DNA of 64,000 nucleotides from Streptomyces sp. AC1-42W (GCF_003248355.1 NZ_QKWY01000002.1:620001-684000); one strand, 5' to 3'. Shown: positions 15,114 to 23,397, counted from the first letter of the stretch. The notes: generated from the sequence alone by a model not told the origin. Program-made: numbers and translations.

Positions 15114-16219
15114 CCGCCCACGCCGCCCCCCGCGCCCTCTACGCCGCCCCCTACGCCGTCCCCCGCGTCCGGGCCCAGCAGCCCCGCCGCCGCGCGGCAG
15201 CGGTCCGGCCGGGTCAGGATCTCCACCGAGTCCACGGCCTGGTCGATCGCGCCCGGCAGCGTGAGGCGGCCGTTGCCGAGGCGGACGACCAGAGCACGGA
15301 CCGCGGGGTCGGTGACGCGGTCGGCCAGGGCGGCGGTGAAGCGGTCACCGAAGAGGACCCGGAGGTCGCGGGTGTGGAAGCGGCGCGGCTCCGGGTCCAC
15401 CGCGTCGGCCAGGCCCAGCCGGTTGGTGGCCACCGCCAGCTCCCGCTGGGCGGCGCAGAGGGCGGCCTCGCGCTCGCGCCAGGCCGTCGCCCGCACGGCC
15501 GCCGTGAGATGCGGGCCGACCCGCCCGGCGAGCGGCAGACGGGCGAAGGCACTGCCGAGCCATTTGCTGTACGGGGCCCAGCGCCGCTCCACGAGGAAGG
15601 CGAGGCGGACCAGGTCGCGCGCGACCCGTGCCGTCACCAGGGCGCTGCCCAGGTCGTCGCCCACGGAGCCGGTCCGGCCCACGAACGCCTCCTCCTGCGA
15701 CACGCGCAGCCAGGCCGCCGCCAGTACGTAGCGCCAGACGTCGTCCGGGTACCACTCCAGGGCCGTGCGGCGGGTCGCCAGGGCGCCCTCCGGGTCGTGG
15801 AAGACGGCGCCGCCGGTCAGGGTGGCCAGGCGCTGGGTCGGGGTGGTCAGCCAGTCCGTGACGGTCATGCCGTCCGCCGGGTCGCGGCCCATCAGGTCCG
15901 TGAAGAACCGGGGTGCCGTGACCACCTCCACCTGGTGGTGCGCGGCCCCGCCGTGAAGCGTGCCGCGCGTGAACGCGACGGGGAAGTCCTCGAAGCGGGG
16001 CGGCAGTTGCTCCAGGGCCCGGTGCGCGCGCTCCGCGTCCGCCGCCGCGGCCACGAACACCTGCGCGCGCGGCCCGAAGTCGTGGTCCGGGGAGACCGCG
16101 TCGTCGAAGCCGAGCACCTCGGAGCCGTCCCCGAGCAGACCGGCCGCATGCGGGACGCCGGTCAGCAGCGGGGCGACGGCCCGGTCGTAGAAGCGGTGGC
16201 AGAGCTGGAGTCCGGTCAT
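15089..16219 (-). CDS. DUF4037 nucleotidyltransferase-like protein
   Basis: The start is ATG 16219. Near residue 28 is GSEVLGFDDAVSPDHDF, the G-S-x-x-x-G-x-D-D-x-x-S-x-D-x-D form of the polymerase-beta nucleotidyltransferase superfamily typical of DUF4037 proteins. The remaining ~300 residues are helical, with YPDDVWRYVLAAAWLRVSQEEAFVGR in the middle. The last ~30 residues are Gly-rich. The family acts on unknown small substrates. Convergent overlap of 25 nt with the preceding plus-strand gene. Confidence 0.85.
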   Translation of the reverse strand: MTGLQLCHRFYDRAVAPLLTGVPHAAGLLGDGSEVLGFDDAVSPDHDFGPRAQVFVAAAADAERAHRALEQLPPRFEDFPVAFTRGTLHGGAAHHQVEVVTAPRFFTDLMGRDPADGMTVTDWLTTPTQRLATLTGGAVFHDPEGALATRRTALEWYPDDVWRYVLAAAWLRVSQEEAFVGRTGSVGDDLGSALVTARVARDLVRLAFLVERRWAPYSKWLGSAFARLPLAGRVGPHLTAAVRATAWREREAALCAAQRELAVATNRLGLADAVDPEPRRFHTRDLRVLFGDRFTAALADRVTDPAVRALVVRLGNGRLTLPGAIDQAVDSVEILTRPDRCRAAAGLLGPDAGDGVGGGVEGAGGGVGGYSPGSST

Positions 16220-16256
16220 GGTCACCAGGCTACGAAGCGCCTCAACCGGATTTTCG

Positions 16257-16298
16257 CCGCGTGCCGGGAGCCGCGTGCCGGGAGCCGGGCGCCGGGAG
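16257..16298. repeat. Three tandem 14-bp repeats
   Basis: The unit CCGCGTGCCGGGAG occurs twice exactly (16257-16270, 16271-16284) and once with two changes (16285-16298), immediately before the operator-like dyad at 16307. Confidence 0.85.
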
Positions 16299-16306
16299 CC
16301 GCGTAA

Positions 16307-16328
16307 AATCATGCAAGCGTGCTTGATT
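16307..16328. promoter_or_regulatory. TetR-type operator upstream of enoyl-CoA hydratase
   Basis: A 22-bp partly symmetric site, AATCA..GCAAGCGTGCTTGATT in form, has 18 of 22 symmetric positions and the core CAAGC-GT-GCTTG (16314-16325). It lies 64 nt before the hydratase ATG. The operon also encodes a TetR protein, which is the obvious candidate ligand. Confidence 0.6.
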
Positions 16329-16391
16329 GTTCTTGGGGCGGCTGCCACGCTCGATGCGTCCGCCGGCCCACCGCAGTCAGGAGCGCCTCCC

Positions 16392-17129
16392 ATGAGCCAG
16401 CTCGCCCCGCCCGTCCACGCGCGCGGCATCACCACCCTGACGCTCGACTCGCCCGTGAACCGCAACGCCCTGAGCGCCGGGCTCGTCGCCGAACTGGCGG
16501 CGGCGCTGGACCACTGCGCGGCCGACGCGCGCGTACGGGCGGTCGTCCTCACCCACACCGGCACCACCTTCTGCGCCGGTGCCGACCTCCGGGCGCCCGC
16601 CGACCCGCACGACTTCGTCGCCCTGATGCGGCGCGTCGTCGCCCTGCCCAAGCCCGTCGTCGCGCGGGTCGACGGGCACGTCCGGGCCGGCGGGTTCGGG
16701 CTGCTCGGGGCGTGCGACATCGCCGCGGCCGGGCCGGGCGCCACCTTCGCCCTGACCGAGTCGCGGCTCGGGCTCGCCCCCGCCGTGATCTCGATGCCGC
16801 TGCTGCCCCGCATCGACCCCCGCGCCGCCGCCCGCTACTACCTCACCGGCGAGCGGTTCGACGCGGCGGAGGCCGCCCGCATCGGGCTGGTCACCCTGGC
16901 CGCCGAGGACGTGGACGCGGCCCTCGAACCCGTCCTGGACGGGCTGCGCCGGGCCTCCCCGCAGGGGCTGGCCGCGTCCAAGGCCCTGGTCACGGCTACT
17001 GTGCTCCAGAGCTTCGACCAGCACGCCGAAGACCTCGTCGCCCGCTCCGCCCGGCTGTTCGCCTCCGCCGAGGCCCGCGAGGGGATGACGGCCTTCCTCG
17101 AACGACGGGACCCCGCATGGGCGTTGTGA
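16392..17129 (+). CDS. Enoyl-CoA hydratase/isomerase family protein
   Basis: The 245-residue crotonase-fold protein has NALSAGLVAELAAAL, the oxyanion-hole strand FCAGADLRAP, and GGFGLLGACDIAAAG. The first catalytic Glu position (after LLGACD) is not an obvious acid, whereas TFALTESRLGLAPAVIS carries the Glu of the second site. ATG start 16392. The stop overlaps the TetR start by 13 nt, so the two are coupled. It likely serves in a fatty- or branched-acyl-CoA beta-oxidation step under TetR control. Confidence 0.88.
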   Translation: MSQLAPPVHARGITTLTLDSPVNRNALSAGLVAELAAALDHCAADARVRAVVLTHTGTTFCAGADLRAPADPHDFVALMRRVVALPKPVVARVDGHVRAGGFGLLGACDIAAAGPGATFALTESRLGLAPAVISMPLLPRIDPRAAARYYLTGERFDAAEAARIGLVTLAAEDVDAALEPVLDGLRRASPQGLAASKALVTATVLQSFDQHAEDLVARSARLFASAEAREGMTAFLERRDPAWAL

Positions 17130-17713
17130 GTACGGGCAGCGGCAGCCCCGGCCCCAAGCAGGACCGCAGCCGCGCCACCCGGCGGCGCCTCCTGGAGGCC
17201 GCGGTGGCCTGCCTCGCCGAGCACGGCTGGGCCGGGTCCACCGTCGCCGTCGTCGCGGAACGGGCCGGCGTCTCGCGGGGGGCCGCCCAGCACCACTTCC
17301 CCACCCGCGAGGACCTGTTCACCGCCGCCGTCGAGTACGTCGCCGAGGAGCGCTCCGCCGCCCTGCGCGCCGTGCCCGACCAGGACCGGGCCGCCGTCGT
17401 CGCCGCCCTGGTCGACCTCTACACCGGACCCCTCTTCCGCGCCGCGCTCCAGCTCTGGGTGGCCGCGTCCAACGAGGAGCAACTGCGGCCCCGCGTCACG
17501 GAACTGGAGGCGCGGGTGGGCCGCGAGACGCATCGCATCGCCGTGCACCTCCTGCGCGCCGACGAGACGAGGCCCGGGGTGCGCGAGACCGTGCAGGGGC
17601 TGCTCGACATGGCCCGCGGGCTGGGCCTCGCCAACGTGCTCACCGACGACACCGCGCGCCGCCGCCGGGTGGTGTCCCAGTGGGCGGCGCTGGTCGACGC
17701 CGCGCTGGGGTAG
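17117..17713 (+). CDS. TetR family regulator
   Basis: The 198-residue protein has the TetR N-terminal HTH (RSRATRRRLLEAAVACLAEHG, STVAVVAERAGVSRGAAQHHFPTREDLF) and an all-helical ligand domain. Its ATG at 17117 lies inside the end of the hydratase gene. It likely represses its own operon through the CAAGCGTGCTTG site and responds to an acyl-CoA (inference from context). Confidence 0.92.
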   Translation: MGVVSTGSGSPGPKQDRSRATRRRLLEAAVACLAEHGWAGSTVAVVAERAGVSRGAAQHHFPTREDLFTAAVEYVAEERSAALRAVPDQDRAAVVAALVDLYTGPLFRAALQLWVAASNEEQLRPRVTELEARVGRETHRIAVHLLRADETRPGVRETVQGLLDMARGLGLANVLTDDTARRRRVVSQWAALVDAALG

Positions 17714-17738
17714 GACCCACCCCTCGGGCCCGTGCCTC

Positions 17739-18317
17739 TCAGGCCCGTACCGCCGTGATCAGCAGCCCGTCCGCCGCCTCGATCCGCAGCTTTCCGCCGT
17801 CCCACACCACCGGCATCGGGGTGGCCGTCGTGTCGACCGGGGAGCCGGGATCGACCTCGCCGGACTCCGCGCTCAGCCCCCACCGAAGCGTCAGCGAGGC
17901 CCGCTTGCCGACCGTGGCGGGCAGTCCGGAGGCCGCCCACACGTTGTCCGTGTCCCGGCCGTCGAACCGGACCACCAGACCGCTCCCGTCCAGCTCGTAC
18001 GACCCCGTCTCGTCGTCGCCGTCCAGGCTCCAGCGGCGGCCGGTGAACTCGATCCGCCGGTACTCGTCGTTGACCTGGCCCCGCGGCTCGTACGAGAGGT
18101 TCCAGGCGCCGCTCACGAACGCTTCGAGCGCCGCGCCCGTGACGGTCGGCTTGGCCGCCGGGCGGCCTGCCGAGCCCGGCGCCTCCAGCGAACCGTCCGC
18201 GCGCTTCTTGTCCCTGCCGCAGGCCGCCGGCGCGACCGTGAGCAGGCCGATGCCCCCGTATCTGAGCACGTCCCGTCTTCGGACGATCTTCCGCAACTGC
18301 CGTATGTCGTTGAGCAT
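17739..18317 (-). CDS. Tat-type lipoprotein, hypothetical
   Basis: The N-terminus carries RRRDVLRYGGIGLLTVAPAAC: a twin-arginine motif, hydrophobic stretch and lipobox ending in Cys at ~33, so it is probably an exported membrane-anchored protein. The ~150-residue mature part (GAWNLSYEPRGQ, EFTGRRWSLDGDDETGSYELDG) looks like a lipocalin/DUF-type beta barrel. Unknown function. It is divergent from the GNAT gene. Confidence 0.72.
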   Translation of the reverse strand: MLNDIRQLRKIVRRRDVLRYGGIGLLTVAPAACGRDKKRADGSLEAPGSAGRPAAKPTVTGAALEAFVSGAWNLSYEPRGQVNDEYRRIEFTGRRWSLDGDDETGSYELDGSGLVVRFDGRDTDNVWAASGLPATVGKRASLTLRWGLSAESGEVDPGSPVDTTATPMPVVWDGGKLRIEAADGLLITAVRA

Positions 18318-18389
18318 GTGTATGCCGTCTTCCCTGATACGACCCGGTCTGTCATGGTCCGGGAGCCAGAGTGTGGCGCAGGAAACGCC

Positions 18390-18418
18390 TTGGTGTCAGC
18401 CGATCGCGCGGATAGGGT
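18390..18418 (+). promoter_or_regulatory. Sigma-70-type promoter giving a leaderless GNAT mRNA
   Basis: TTGGTG (18390-18395), 17 nt, TAGGGT (18413-18418), then 7 nt to the ATG at 18426. There is no Shine-Dalgarno sequence, so the transcript probably begins at or next to the start codon. Confidence 0.62.
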
Positions 18419-18425
18419 CCGCGCC

Positions 18426-18977
18426 ATGACGACGAGCGCCACACCTCCTTTTCCCGAGCACATCGAACTCACCGGAGAGGGGCTCGTGCTGCGCGACTGG
18501 CGCGAGGACGACACCGCCGCGATGCCGGCCCTGTTCGACCACCCGGACATCGCGTACTGGACGCCGATCGTCTCGCCCTTCGACGACGCGGCCGCCCGCC
18601 ACCGCCTGGTCCGGGCCCGCCGGCTGCGGGCCGAGGGGACGGCCGTCCTGCTCGCCATCACCCTGGACGGCGGGGCGCCGCTCGGCGAGGTGATGCTGCG
18701 GCGCTCACCCGAGGGCACCGAGCTGGGTTACGCGGTCGGGCCCGCCCACCGCGGACAGGGGCTCGCCGGGCGCGCGGTACGGGTGATGGCCGCGTACGCC
18801 TTCGGGGAACTGGGCGCGGACCGGGTCATCCTGGAGCTGGAGGCCGAGAACGCGGCCAGCGTCGCCGTGGCCACCGCAACCGGCTTCCGGCTGCTCGGCG
18901 TCCCCCTCATCGAGGGCGAGGAGAAGGGGCGCTCGTACGCCCTCCAGACCTGGGCGCTCGACCGCCCCGGCGCCTGA
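18426..18977 (+). CDS. GNAT family N-acetyltransferase
   Basis: The 183-residue RimJ/RimL-type acetyltransferase has LVLRDWREDDTAAM at the N-terminus, GEVMLRRSPEGTELGYAVGPAHRGQGLAGRAV with the acetyl-CoA loop HRGQGLAGRA, and LELEAENAASVAVATATGFRLLG. It probably acetylates the N-terminus or a small-molecule amine. Transcribed from a predicted leaderless promoter. Confidence 0.9.
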   Translation: MTTSATPPFPEHIELTGEGLVLRDWREDDTAAMPALFDHPDIAYWTPIVSPFDDAAARHRLVRARRLRAEGTAVLLAITLDGGAPLGEVMLRRSPEGTELGYAVGPAHRGQGLAGRAVRVMAAYAFGELGADRVILELEAENAASVAVATATGFRLLGVPLIEGEEKGRSYALQTWALDRPGA

Positions 18978-19002
18978 CGGACCGAGGGGGAGCGGAGCGG
19001 AC

Positions 19003-19590
19003 ATGGGTGACTGGTTCCAGACCGTCGTCGATCTCGACGCCACCGAGCAGGAGGCGGCCGGGCTCGCCGACCGCGTCCTGGACCGGCTGATCGCCGACGG
19101 CATCGTGGCGGCCGACGCGACGGACTGCGTCCTGGGCGGCGGCGGACAGGGGCACGCGCCCGGCCCGCACTACGCGAAGGCCGTCGACGACCCCGCCCCC
19201 GTCGACCTCTGGACCAACGGCCTGCACATCCTGACCGGGCGCACCGTCTTCGACAGCGGCCAGGGGGACCCGGCCGCCGCCGGCTGCCCGCTGTGCGCGG
19301 CGGAGGTCCGGCTGCTGGACGAGGACACCTGGGAGGAGATCGACGGGGCCTGGGAGCCGTTCGCCGGGAAGTTCGACGCGTGGGCGGAGGGCGGCGAGGA
19401 CCTCGTGCGCTGCCCGGCCTGCGCCCGCGAGAGCTCCATCGCGCGGTGGAGCTGGGAGGACGACTACTTCGCCTGCGGCCTGCTCGGCCTCACCTTCTGG
19501 AACTGGGCGGAGCTGACCCCGGCCTTCGTCCGCGACCTCGGCCGGCACCTCGGCGGCCACCGCACGGCGGTACTGCGGGGAAAGCTGTAG
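19003..19590 (+). CDS. Conserved hypothetical protein with two CPxC zinc knuckles
   Basis: The 195-residue acidic protein has two CPxC pairs (CPLC at ~94, CPAC at ~131) that may bind one zinc. The rest includes HYAKAVDDPAPVDLWTNGLHILTGR and WEDDYFACGLLGLTFWNWAEL. It looks like a widespread actinobacterial conserved protein of unknown role. It starts 25 nt after the GNAT stop and may be cotranscribed. Confidence 0.75.
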   Translation: MGDWFQTVVDLDATEQEAAGLADRVLDRLIADGIVAADATDCVLGGGGQGHAPGPHYAKAVDDPAPVDLWTNGLHILTGRTVFDSGQGDPAAAGCPLCAAEVRLLDEDTWEEIDGAWEPFAGKFDAWAEGGEDLVRCPACARESSIARWSWEDDYFACGLLGLTFWNWAELTPAFVRDLGRHLGGHRTAVLRGKL

Positions 19591-19596
19591 TACCGG

Positions 19597-20358
19597 TTAC
19601 GGGGTCGGCGCCAGGGCGTTCGTCAGCGCGGCCACCATGGCGGCCGGGTCCTCGTGCGGATAGTTGTGGCCGCCGGGCAGCAGCGTCAGCGAGAACGACG
19701 CCCCCGCGCAGTCCCGCCACCCCGGCAGCACGTCGGCCCGCGTCACTTGGTCGTCCGCGCCGCCGAACACGTGCAACGGGCCGGGCAGCGGGTCGGGCGC
19801 GGCGAGCAGATAGCTCTCCGCCAGCCGCAGATCGGCGCGCATGACCCGCATGATCTGCTCCAGGAACGTGCGGAACGCCAGCAGTTCGTCGGGCAGGCCC
19901 CCGTTGCGCCGCAGCCAGTCGACCAGTTCGGCGTCGGAGGCCAGACCCATCGGCGAGGTGGGCGCGACGTGCGGGGGCCGGAAGCCGGAGACGACGGTCG
20001 CGACCGGGGCGGGCAGCCCCCGCGTCGCGATCCGGCGGCTCAGCTCGTAGACCAGCGCCCCGCCGAAGCTGTGCCCGAACAGGACGTACGGCATGGAGAA
20101 TTCGGGGGTCAGCCCGGCCAGCAGCCGGCCGGCCAGCGCGTCGAAACCGTCCGGCATCGGCTCGGCCTCCCGGGCGCCCCGGCCGGGCAGTTCGACGGGG
20201 GCCAGCTCCCAGCCCGCCGGTATGTGCTTGCGCCACCCCGCGAAGGCCCCGGCCCCGGCACCCGCCTGCGGGACGCAGATCAGCCGCGTGCGCACCGCGC
20301 CCACCGGCAGCCGGCCGAAGACCCAGCGTTCCTCCTGCGGCTGTGCCGTCGCACCCAT
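19597..20358 (-). CDS. Type II thioesterase (alpha/beta hydrolase)
   Basis: The 253-residue protein has the type II thioesterase signatures: LICVPQAGAGAGAFAGW near residue 27, PVELPGRGAREAE, nucleophile GHSFGGALVYEL at ~93, FGGADD (Asp) at ~200 and GGHNYPHED (His) at ~230. The usual F/P-H-A-G-G-S is replaced by PQAGAGA. ATG start 20358 with GGGGGAG 3 nt upstream. Such enzymes release misprimed acyl groups from PKS/NRPS carrier proteins, but no PKS/NRPS is in the window. Confidence 0.9.
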   Translation of the reverse strand: MGATAQPQEERWVFGRLPVGAVRTRLICVPQAGAGAGAFAGWRKHIPAGWELAPVELPGRGAREAEPMPDGFDALAGRLLAGLTPEFSMPYVLFGHSFGGALVYELSRRIATRGLPAPVATVVSGFRPPHVAPTSPMGLASDAELVDWLRRNGGLPDELLAFRTFLEQIMRVMRADLRLAESYLLAAPDPLPGPLHVFGGADDQVTRADVLPGWRDCAGASFSLTLLPGGHNYPHEDPAAMVAALTNALAPTP

Positions 20359-20474
20359 GCGCTCCCCCTCTGCTCCGCCGCCGGACCTGGCGGCCTCCTG
20401 CCCGGACACGGTCGGACAGGATTGTGGCAGCCGCGCACCCGCCCCCGCGAGGCCCTGCGCGGGGGCGGGCCCGC

Positions 20475-21581
20475 TCAGGGCCTGTCCGGCAGCTCCCCGT
20501 ACCCGTCGATCTCCTCCGGGCCGCGCGCGGCCGGGCCCACGTACCGCGCCGACGGGCGCACCAGGCGGCCCGTCCGCTTCTGCTCCAGGATGTGCGCGGA
20601 CCAGCCCGCCGTCCGGGCGCAGGTGAACATCGACGTGAACATGTGCGCCGGGACCTCGGCGAAGTCCAGCATGATCGCCGCCCAGAACTCGACGTTCGTC
20701 GCCAGGACCCGGTCCGGGCGGCGCGCGTGCAGCTCCTCCAGGGCGGCCACCTCCAGCGCCCGCGCCACCTCGTAGCGGGGCGCGCCCAGCTCCTCGGCGG
20801 TGCGCCGCAGCACCCGGGCACGCGGGTCCTCGGCGCGGTAGACGCGGTGGCCGAAGCCCATCAGCCGCTCGCCCCGGTCCAGGGTCCGCCGCACGTACGC
20901 CGCGGCGTCGCCGGTCCGCTCGATCTCCTCGATCATGCCGAGGACGCGGGACGGGGCGCCGCCGTGCAGCGGGCCCGACATCGCGCCCACCGCGCCGGAC
21001 AGCGCGGCGGCCACGTCGGCGCCGGTCGAGGCGATGACGCGGGCGGTGAACGTCGAGGCGTTCATGCCGTGCTCGGCGGCCGACGTCCAGTACGCGTCCA
21101 CGGCCTTCACATGCCGGGGGTCCGGCTCGCCGCGCCAGCGGATCATGAACCGCTCCACGACGGACTCCGCCCGGTCGATCTCGCGCTGCGGGACCATCGG
21201 CACCCCCTGCCCGCGCGCCGACTGCGCCACGTACGACAGCGCCATCACGGCGGCCCGCGCCAGATTCTCGCGGGCCGTCGCCGCGTCGATGTCCAGCAGC
21301 GGTTTCAGCCCCCACACCGGGGCGAGCATCGCCAGCGCGGCCTGCACGTCGACGCGGACGTCACCGGAGTGCACCGGGATCGGGAACGGCTCGGCCGGCG
21401 GCAGACCGGGCTCGAACGCCCCGTCCACCAGCAGCCCCCACACATTGCCGAACGAGACGTGACCGACCAGCTCCTCGATGTCGACGCCCCGGTACCGGAG
21501 CGAACCGCCCTCCTTGTCGGGCTCGGCGATTTCCGTCTCGAACGCGACGACTCCTTCGAGTCCGGGTACGAAGTCGGACAT
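20475..21581 (-). CDS. Citrate synthase (type II, citrate synthase 2-like)
   Basis: The start ATG 21581 (MSDFVPGLEGVVAFETEIAEPD) has GAGGGAG upstream. The 368-residue protein has LRYRGVDIEELV, the catalytic His region AEHGMNASTFTARVIASTG, SGPLHGGAPSRVLGM (second His), and MGFGHRVYRAEDPRARVL (third His and Arg/Asp), so the active site is complete. Condenses oxaloacetate or a related keto acid with acetyl- or propionyl-CoA. Divergent from pdxH. Confidence 0.93.
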   Translation of the reverse strand: MSDFVPGLEGVVAFETEIAEPDKEGGSLRYRGVDIEELVGHVSFGNVWGLLVDGAFEPGLPPAEPFPIPVHSGDVRVDVQAALAMLAPVWGLKPLLDIDAATARENLARAAVMALSYVAQSARGQGVPMVPQREIDRAESVVERFMIRWRGEPDPRHVKAVDAYWTSAAEHGMNASTFTARVIASTGADVAAALSGAVGAMSGPLHGGAPSRVLGMIEEIERTGDAAAYVRRTLDRGERLMGFGHRVYRAEDPRARVLRRTAEELGAPRYEVARALEVAALEELHARRPDRVLATNVEFWAAIMLDFAEVPAHMFTSMFTCARTAGWSAHILEQKRTGRLVRPSARYVGPAARGPEEIDGYGELPDRP

Positions 21582-21656
21582 CAGGCGGCTCCCTCGGATC
21601 GACGGTTGCGCCGGGCGGGCCTCCTGCCCGTCCGGCCACTGCGGCAGGATGGCACC

Positions 21657-22340
21657 GTGCCCACCCCAGACTCCTCCTTCGATTCCACCACCGATCCGGC
21701 CGCGATGCGCGAGCAATACCGATCCGAGAGCTTCACCGAGGACTCGCTCGCGCCCGATCCCATGGACCAGTTCGCGCTCTGGTTCCGTCAGGTCGCCGCC
21801 GGCGGCACGCTCCACGAGCCGAACGCCATGGTGGTGTCCACGGCGACCCCGGACGGCCGCCCCTCCTCCCGTACGGTGCTGCTGAAGATGTACGACGCGC
21901 GCGGCTTCGTCTTCTTCACCAACTACGGCTCCCGCAAGGGCCGCGAACTGGCCGCCAACCCGTACGTCTCGCTGCTCTTCCCCTGGCACCCGCTGGCCCG
22001 CCAGGTCATCGTCACCGGCACCGCGTCGCGGGTCGCCCGCGAGGAGACCGTCGCCTACTTCCGTACCCGCCCGCACGGCTCCCAGCTCGGAGCCTGGGCC
22101 AGCGACCAGTCGGCGGTGGTCACCGGCCGCGACGAGCTGGTCCGGCGTTACGAGGAGTTGTCGGCCCGCTACCCGGAGGGCGAGAAGGTCCCGGCCCCGC
22201 CGCACTGGGGCGGCTTCCGCGTCGTCCCCGACACGATCGAGTTCTGGCAGGGCCACGAGAACCGCCTCCACGACCGGCTGCGTTACGTCCGCGAGGGCGG
22301 CGACGACACCGGGTGGCGGGTGGAGCGGCTCTGCCCGTGA
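21657..22340 (+). CDS. pdxH: Pyridoxamine 5'-phosphate oxidase
   Basis: The 227-residue FMN-dependent oxidase has MREQYRSESFTEDSL, P-x-A-M-V-V-S-T-A-T, PSSRTVLLKMYDARGFVFFTNYGSRKGREL (FMN phosphate contacts), HGSQLGAWAS, PPHWGGFRVVPDTIEFWQG and C-terminal RLHDRLRY. It makes pyridoxal phosphate. GTG start 21657 lies 6 nt after CAGGAT, a likely -10, so the mRNA may be leaderless. Confidence 0.95.
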   Translation: MPTPDSSFDSTTDPAAMREQYRSESFTEDSLAPDPMDQFALWFRQVAAGGTLHEPNAMVVSTATPDGRPSSRTVLLKMYDARGFVFFTNYGSRKGRELAANPYVSLLFPWHPLARQVIVTGTASRVAREETVAYFRTRPHGSQLGAWASDQSAVVTGRDELVRRYEELSARYPEGEKVPAPPHWGGFRVVPDTIEFWQGHENRLHDRLRYVREGGDDTGWRVERLCP

Positions 22341-22390
22341 CGCGGTACGCGTAGTACGGGGCCCGTGCGCGTACGGGCCCCGTACACGCG

Positions 22391-22585
22391 GAAACCCGCA
22401 GGCTCTGGGTCCCCCCTCGCGGAGGGAGCCGGCCGGATTCACCGGCGAGCCTGCGGGTCGGTGGCTGCTTGGGTTTCGGCGGACAGCCCGCCGAGGTGCA
22501 CGAAGTGCGACGACGGGCTGTCAGCCCGCAGCCACCTCACGAATCCGATAAGACTGCACTTTTCGGATCACCTCCTTTCGCGTGT
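22391..22585 (-). ncRNA. Candidate ~195-nt structured small RNA with a mini-ORF
   Basis: This stretch lies between the stops of convergent pdxH and the SIS gene. On the minus strand a promoter is followed by a consensus ribosome site, a 12-codon ORF and two folded blocks. Block one nests GGTGGCTGC/GCAGCCACC, CGGGCTGTC/GACAGCCCG and GCAC/GTGC (22460-22536). Block two is a three-way junction closed by a 12-bp stem (22447-22458 with 22394-22405) holding GCCGG/CCGGC and CCCTC/GAGGG hairpins, ending GCGGGTTTC. The last stem could be the terminator. The + strand could equally fold as a terminator for pdxH. Confidence 0.5.
22521..22559 (-). CDS. 12-residue mini-ORF with a near-perfect Shine-Dalgarno site
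   Basis: GTG at 22559 opens MQSYRIREVAAG followed by TGA. Upstream, AAAGGAGGTGATCC (22578-22565) is an unbroken complement of the 16S rRNA 3' end, 11 nt from GGAGG to GTG. The last codons form one arm of the 9-bp stem at 22528-22536, so translation would open that stem, as in a leader peptide. Confidence 0.4.
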   Translation of the reverse strand: MQSYRIREVAAG

Positions 22586-22591
22586 GACACC

Positions 22592-22620
22592 AGCGTAGGA
22601 ATCGGCCGGAGCCCGTACAA
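22592..22620 (-). promoter_or_regulatory. Promoter for the small RNA
   Basis: On the minus strand TTGTAC (22620-22615), 17 nt, TACGCT (22597-22592). The predicted start is near 22585, just before the ribosome site. This promoter points away from the SIS gene stop into the intergenic RNA. Confidence 0.55.
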
Positions 22621-22641
22621 GCGAATTATTGGGAGACGGGG

Positions 22642-23397
22642 TCAGTGCCGGTAGAAGATGCGGTCCGCGTACTGGGTCATCACGCGGCCGTTCCACTCGT
22701 GGCCGCCGTCCACGTTGCCGGAGCGCAGCAGCGGCGGCTCGATGCCGCGGGCCAGCAGGTTCTCGGCGGCGGCGGCCATCACGCCCTGCATGATCGCGCT
22801 GGTGACCACGGTGGACGCGGGGGCGAACGGCGCCTCGATGCCGTCCACCTCCAACTCCGCGTCGCCGATGGCGATCTTGCTGTCCAGGACGATGTCGCAG
22901 TGGTCGCGCAGGAACCCGCCCGAGCTGTGCCGGGAACGGGTGTTCTCCGCGTACGCGACCGAGGTGACGCCGATGACCTTGAGGCCCAGCGCACGGGCGT
23001 TGAGCGCCATCTCGACGGGCAGCGCGTTGCGCCCGGAGAGCGAGATGATCACGAGGACGTCGCCGGCCTTCGCGGGGCTGGAGTCGAGGACCGCGCCCGC
23101 CAGGCCGTCCACCCGCTCCAGCGCCGAGCCGAGCGTCGCCGGCATGACGTCCACACCGAGGGCGCCGGGCACGACCATCAGGTTCATCAGGGCCAGGCCG
23201 CCCGCCCGGTAGACGACGTCCTGGGCGGGGAGCGAGGAGTGTCCCGCGCCGAAGGCGAAGAGCCTGCCGCCCGCCTCGACGGTGTCGGCGATCGCGGCGC
23301 CGGCGGCCGCGATGTTCCCGGCCTCCTCGTCGCGTACTCGCCCCAGCAGGCCGATCGCCGCGTCGAAGAACTGACCGGCCAGCTTGCTTTCGCTCAT
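22642..23397 (-). CDS. SIS (sugar isomerase) domain protein
   Basis: The 251-residue protein has RLFAFGAGHSSLPAQDVVYRAGGL (phosphosugar loop), VLVIISLSGRNALPVEMALNARALG (the S-x-S-G-R-N motif) and KVIGVTSVAYAENTRSRHSSG. It belongs to the single-SIS branch resembling phosphoheptose isomerase/MurQ-like proteins that bind phosphosugars. Divergent from the iron regulator gene, an order also found in S. coelicolor as I recall it. Confidence 0.9.
   Translation of the reverse strand: MSESKLAGQFFDAAIGLLGRVRDEEAGNIAAAGAAIADTVEAGGRLFAFGAGHSSLPAQDVVYRAGGLALMNLMVVPGALGVDVMPATLGSALERVDGLAGAVLDSSPAKAGDVLVIISLSGRNALPVEMALNARALGLKVIGVTSVAYAENTRSRHSSGGFLRDHCDIVLDSKIAIGDAELEVDGIEAPFAPASTVVTSAIMQGVMAAAAENLLARGIEPPLLRSGNVDGGHEWNGRVMTQYADRIFYRH

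Noticed and set aside
16319..17116. In-frame extension upstream of the TetR start
   Set aside because: It is the out-of-frame shadow of the enoyl-CoA hydratase gene; the HTH region begins just after ATG 17117.
19597..20358. Type II thioesterase as a sign of a PKS/NRPS cluster
   Set aside because: No PKS, NRPS or carrier-protein gene is near it; neighbours are housekeeping genes.
22391..22458. Resemblance to a c-di-AMP (ydaO) riboswitch: GGTGAATCC, GGGGGGACCCA and CCGAAACCC blocks on the minus strand
   Set aside because: The blocks occur in the reverse order to the known ydaO layout and the invariant GACAGCTAACC-like segment is missing. There is also no target gene downstream.
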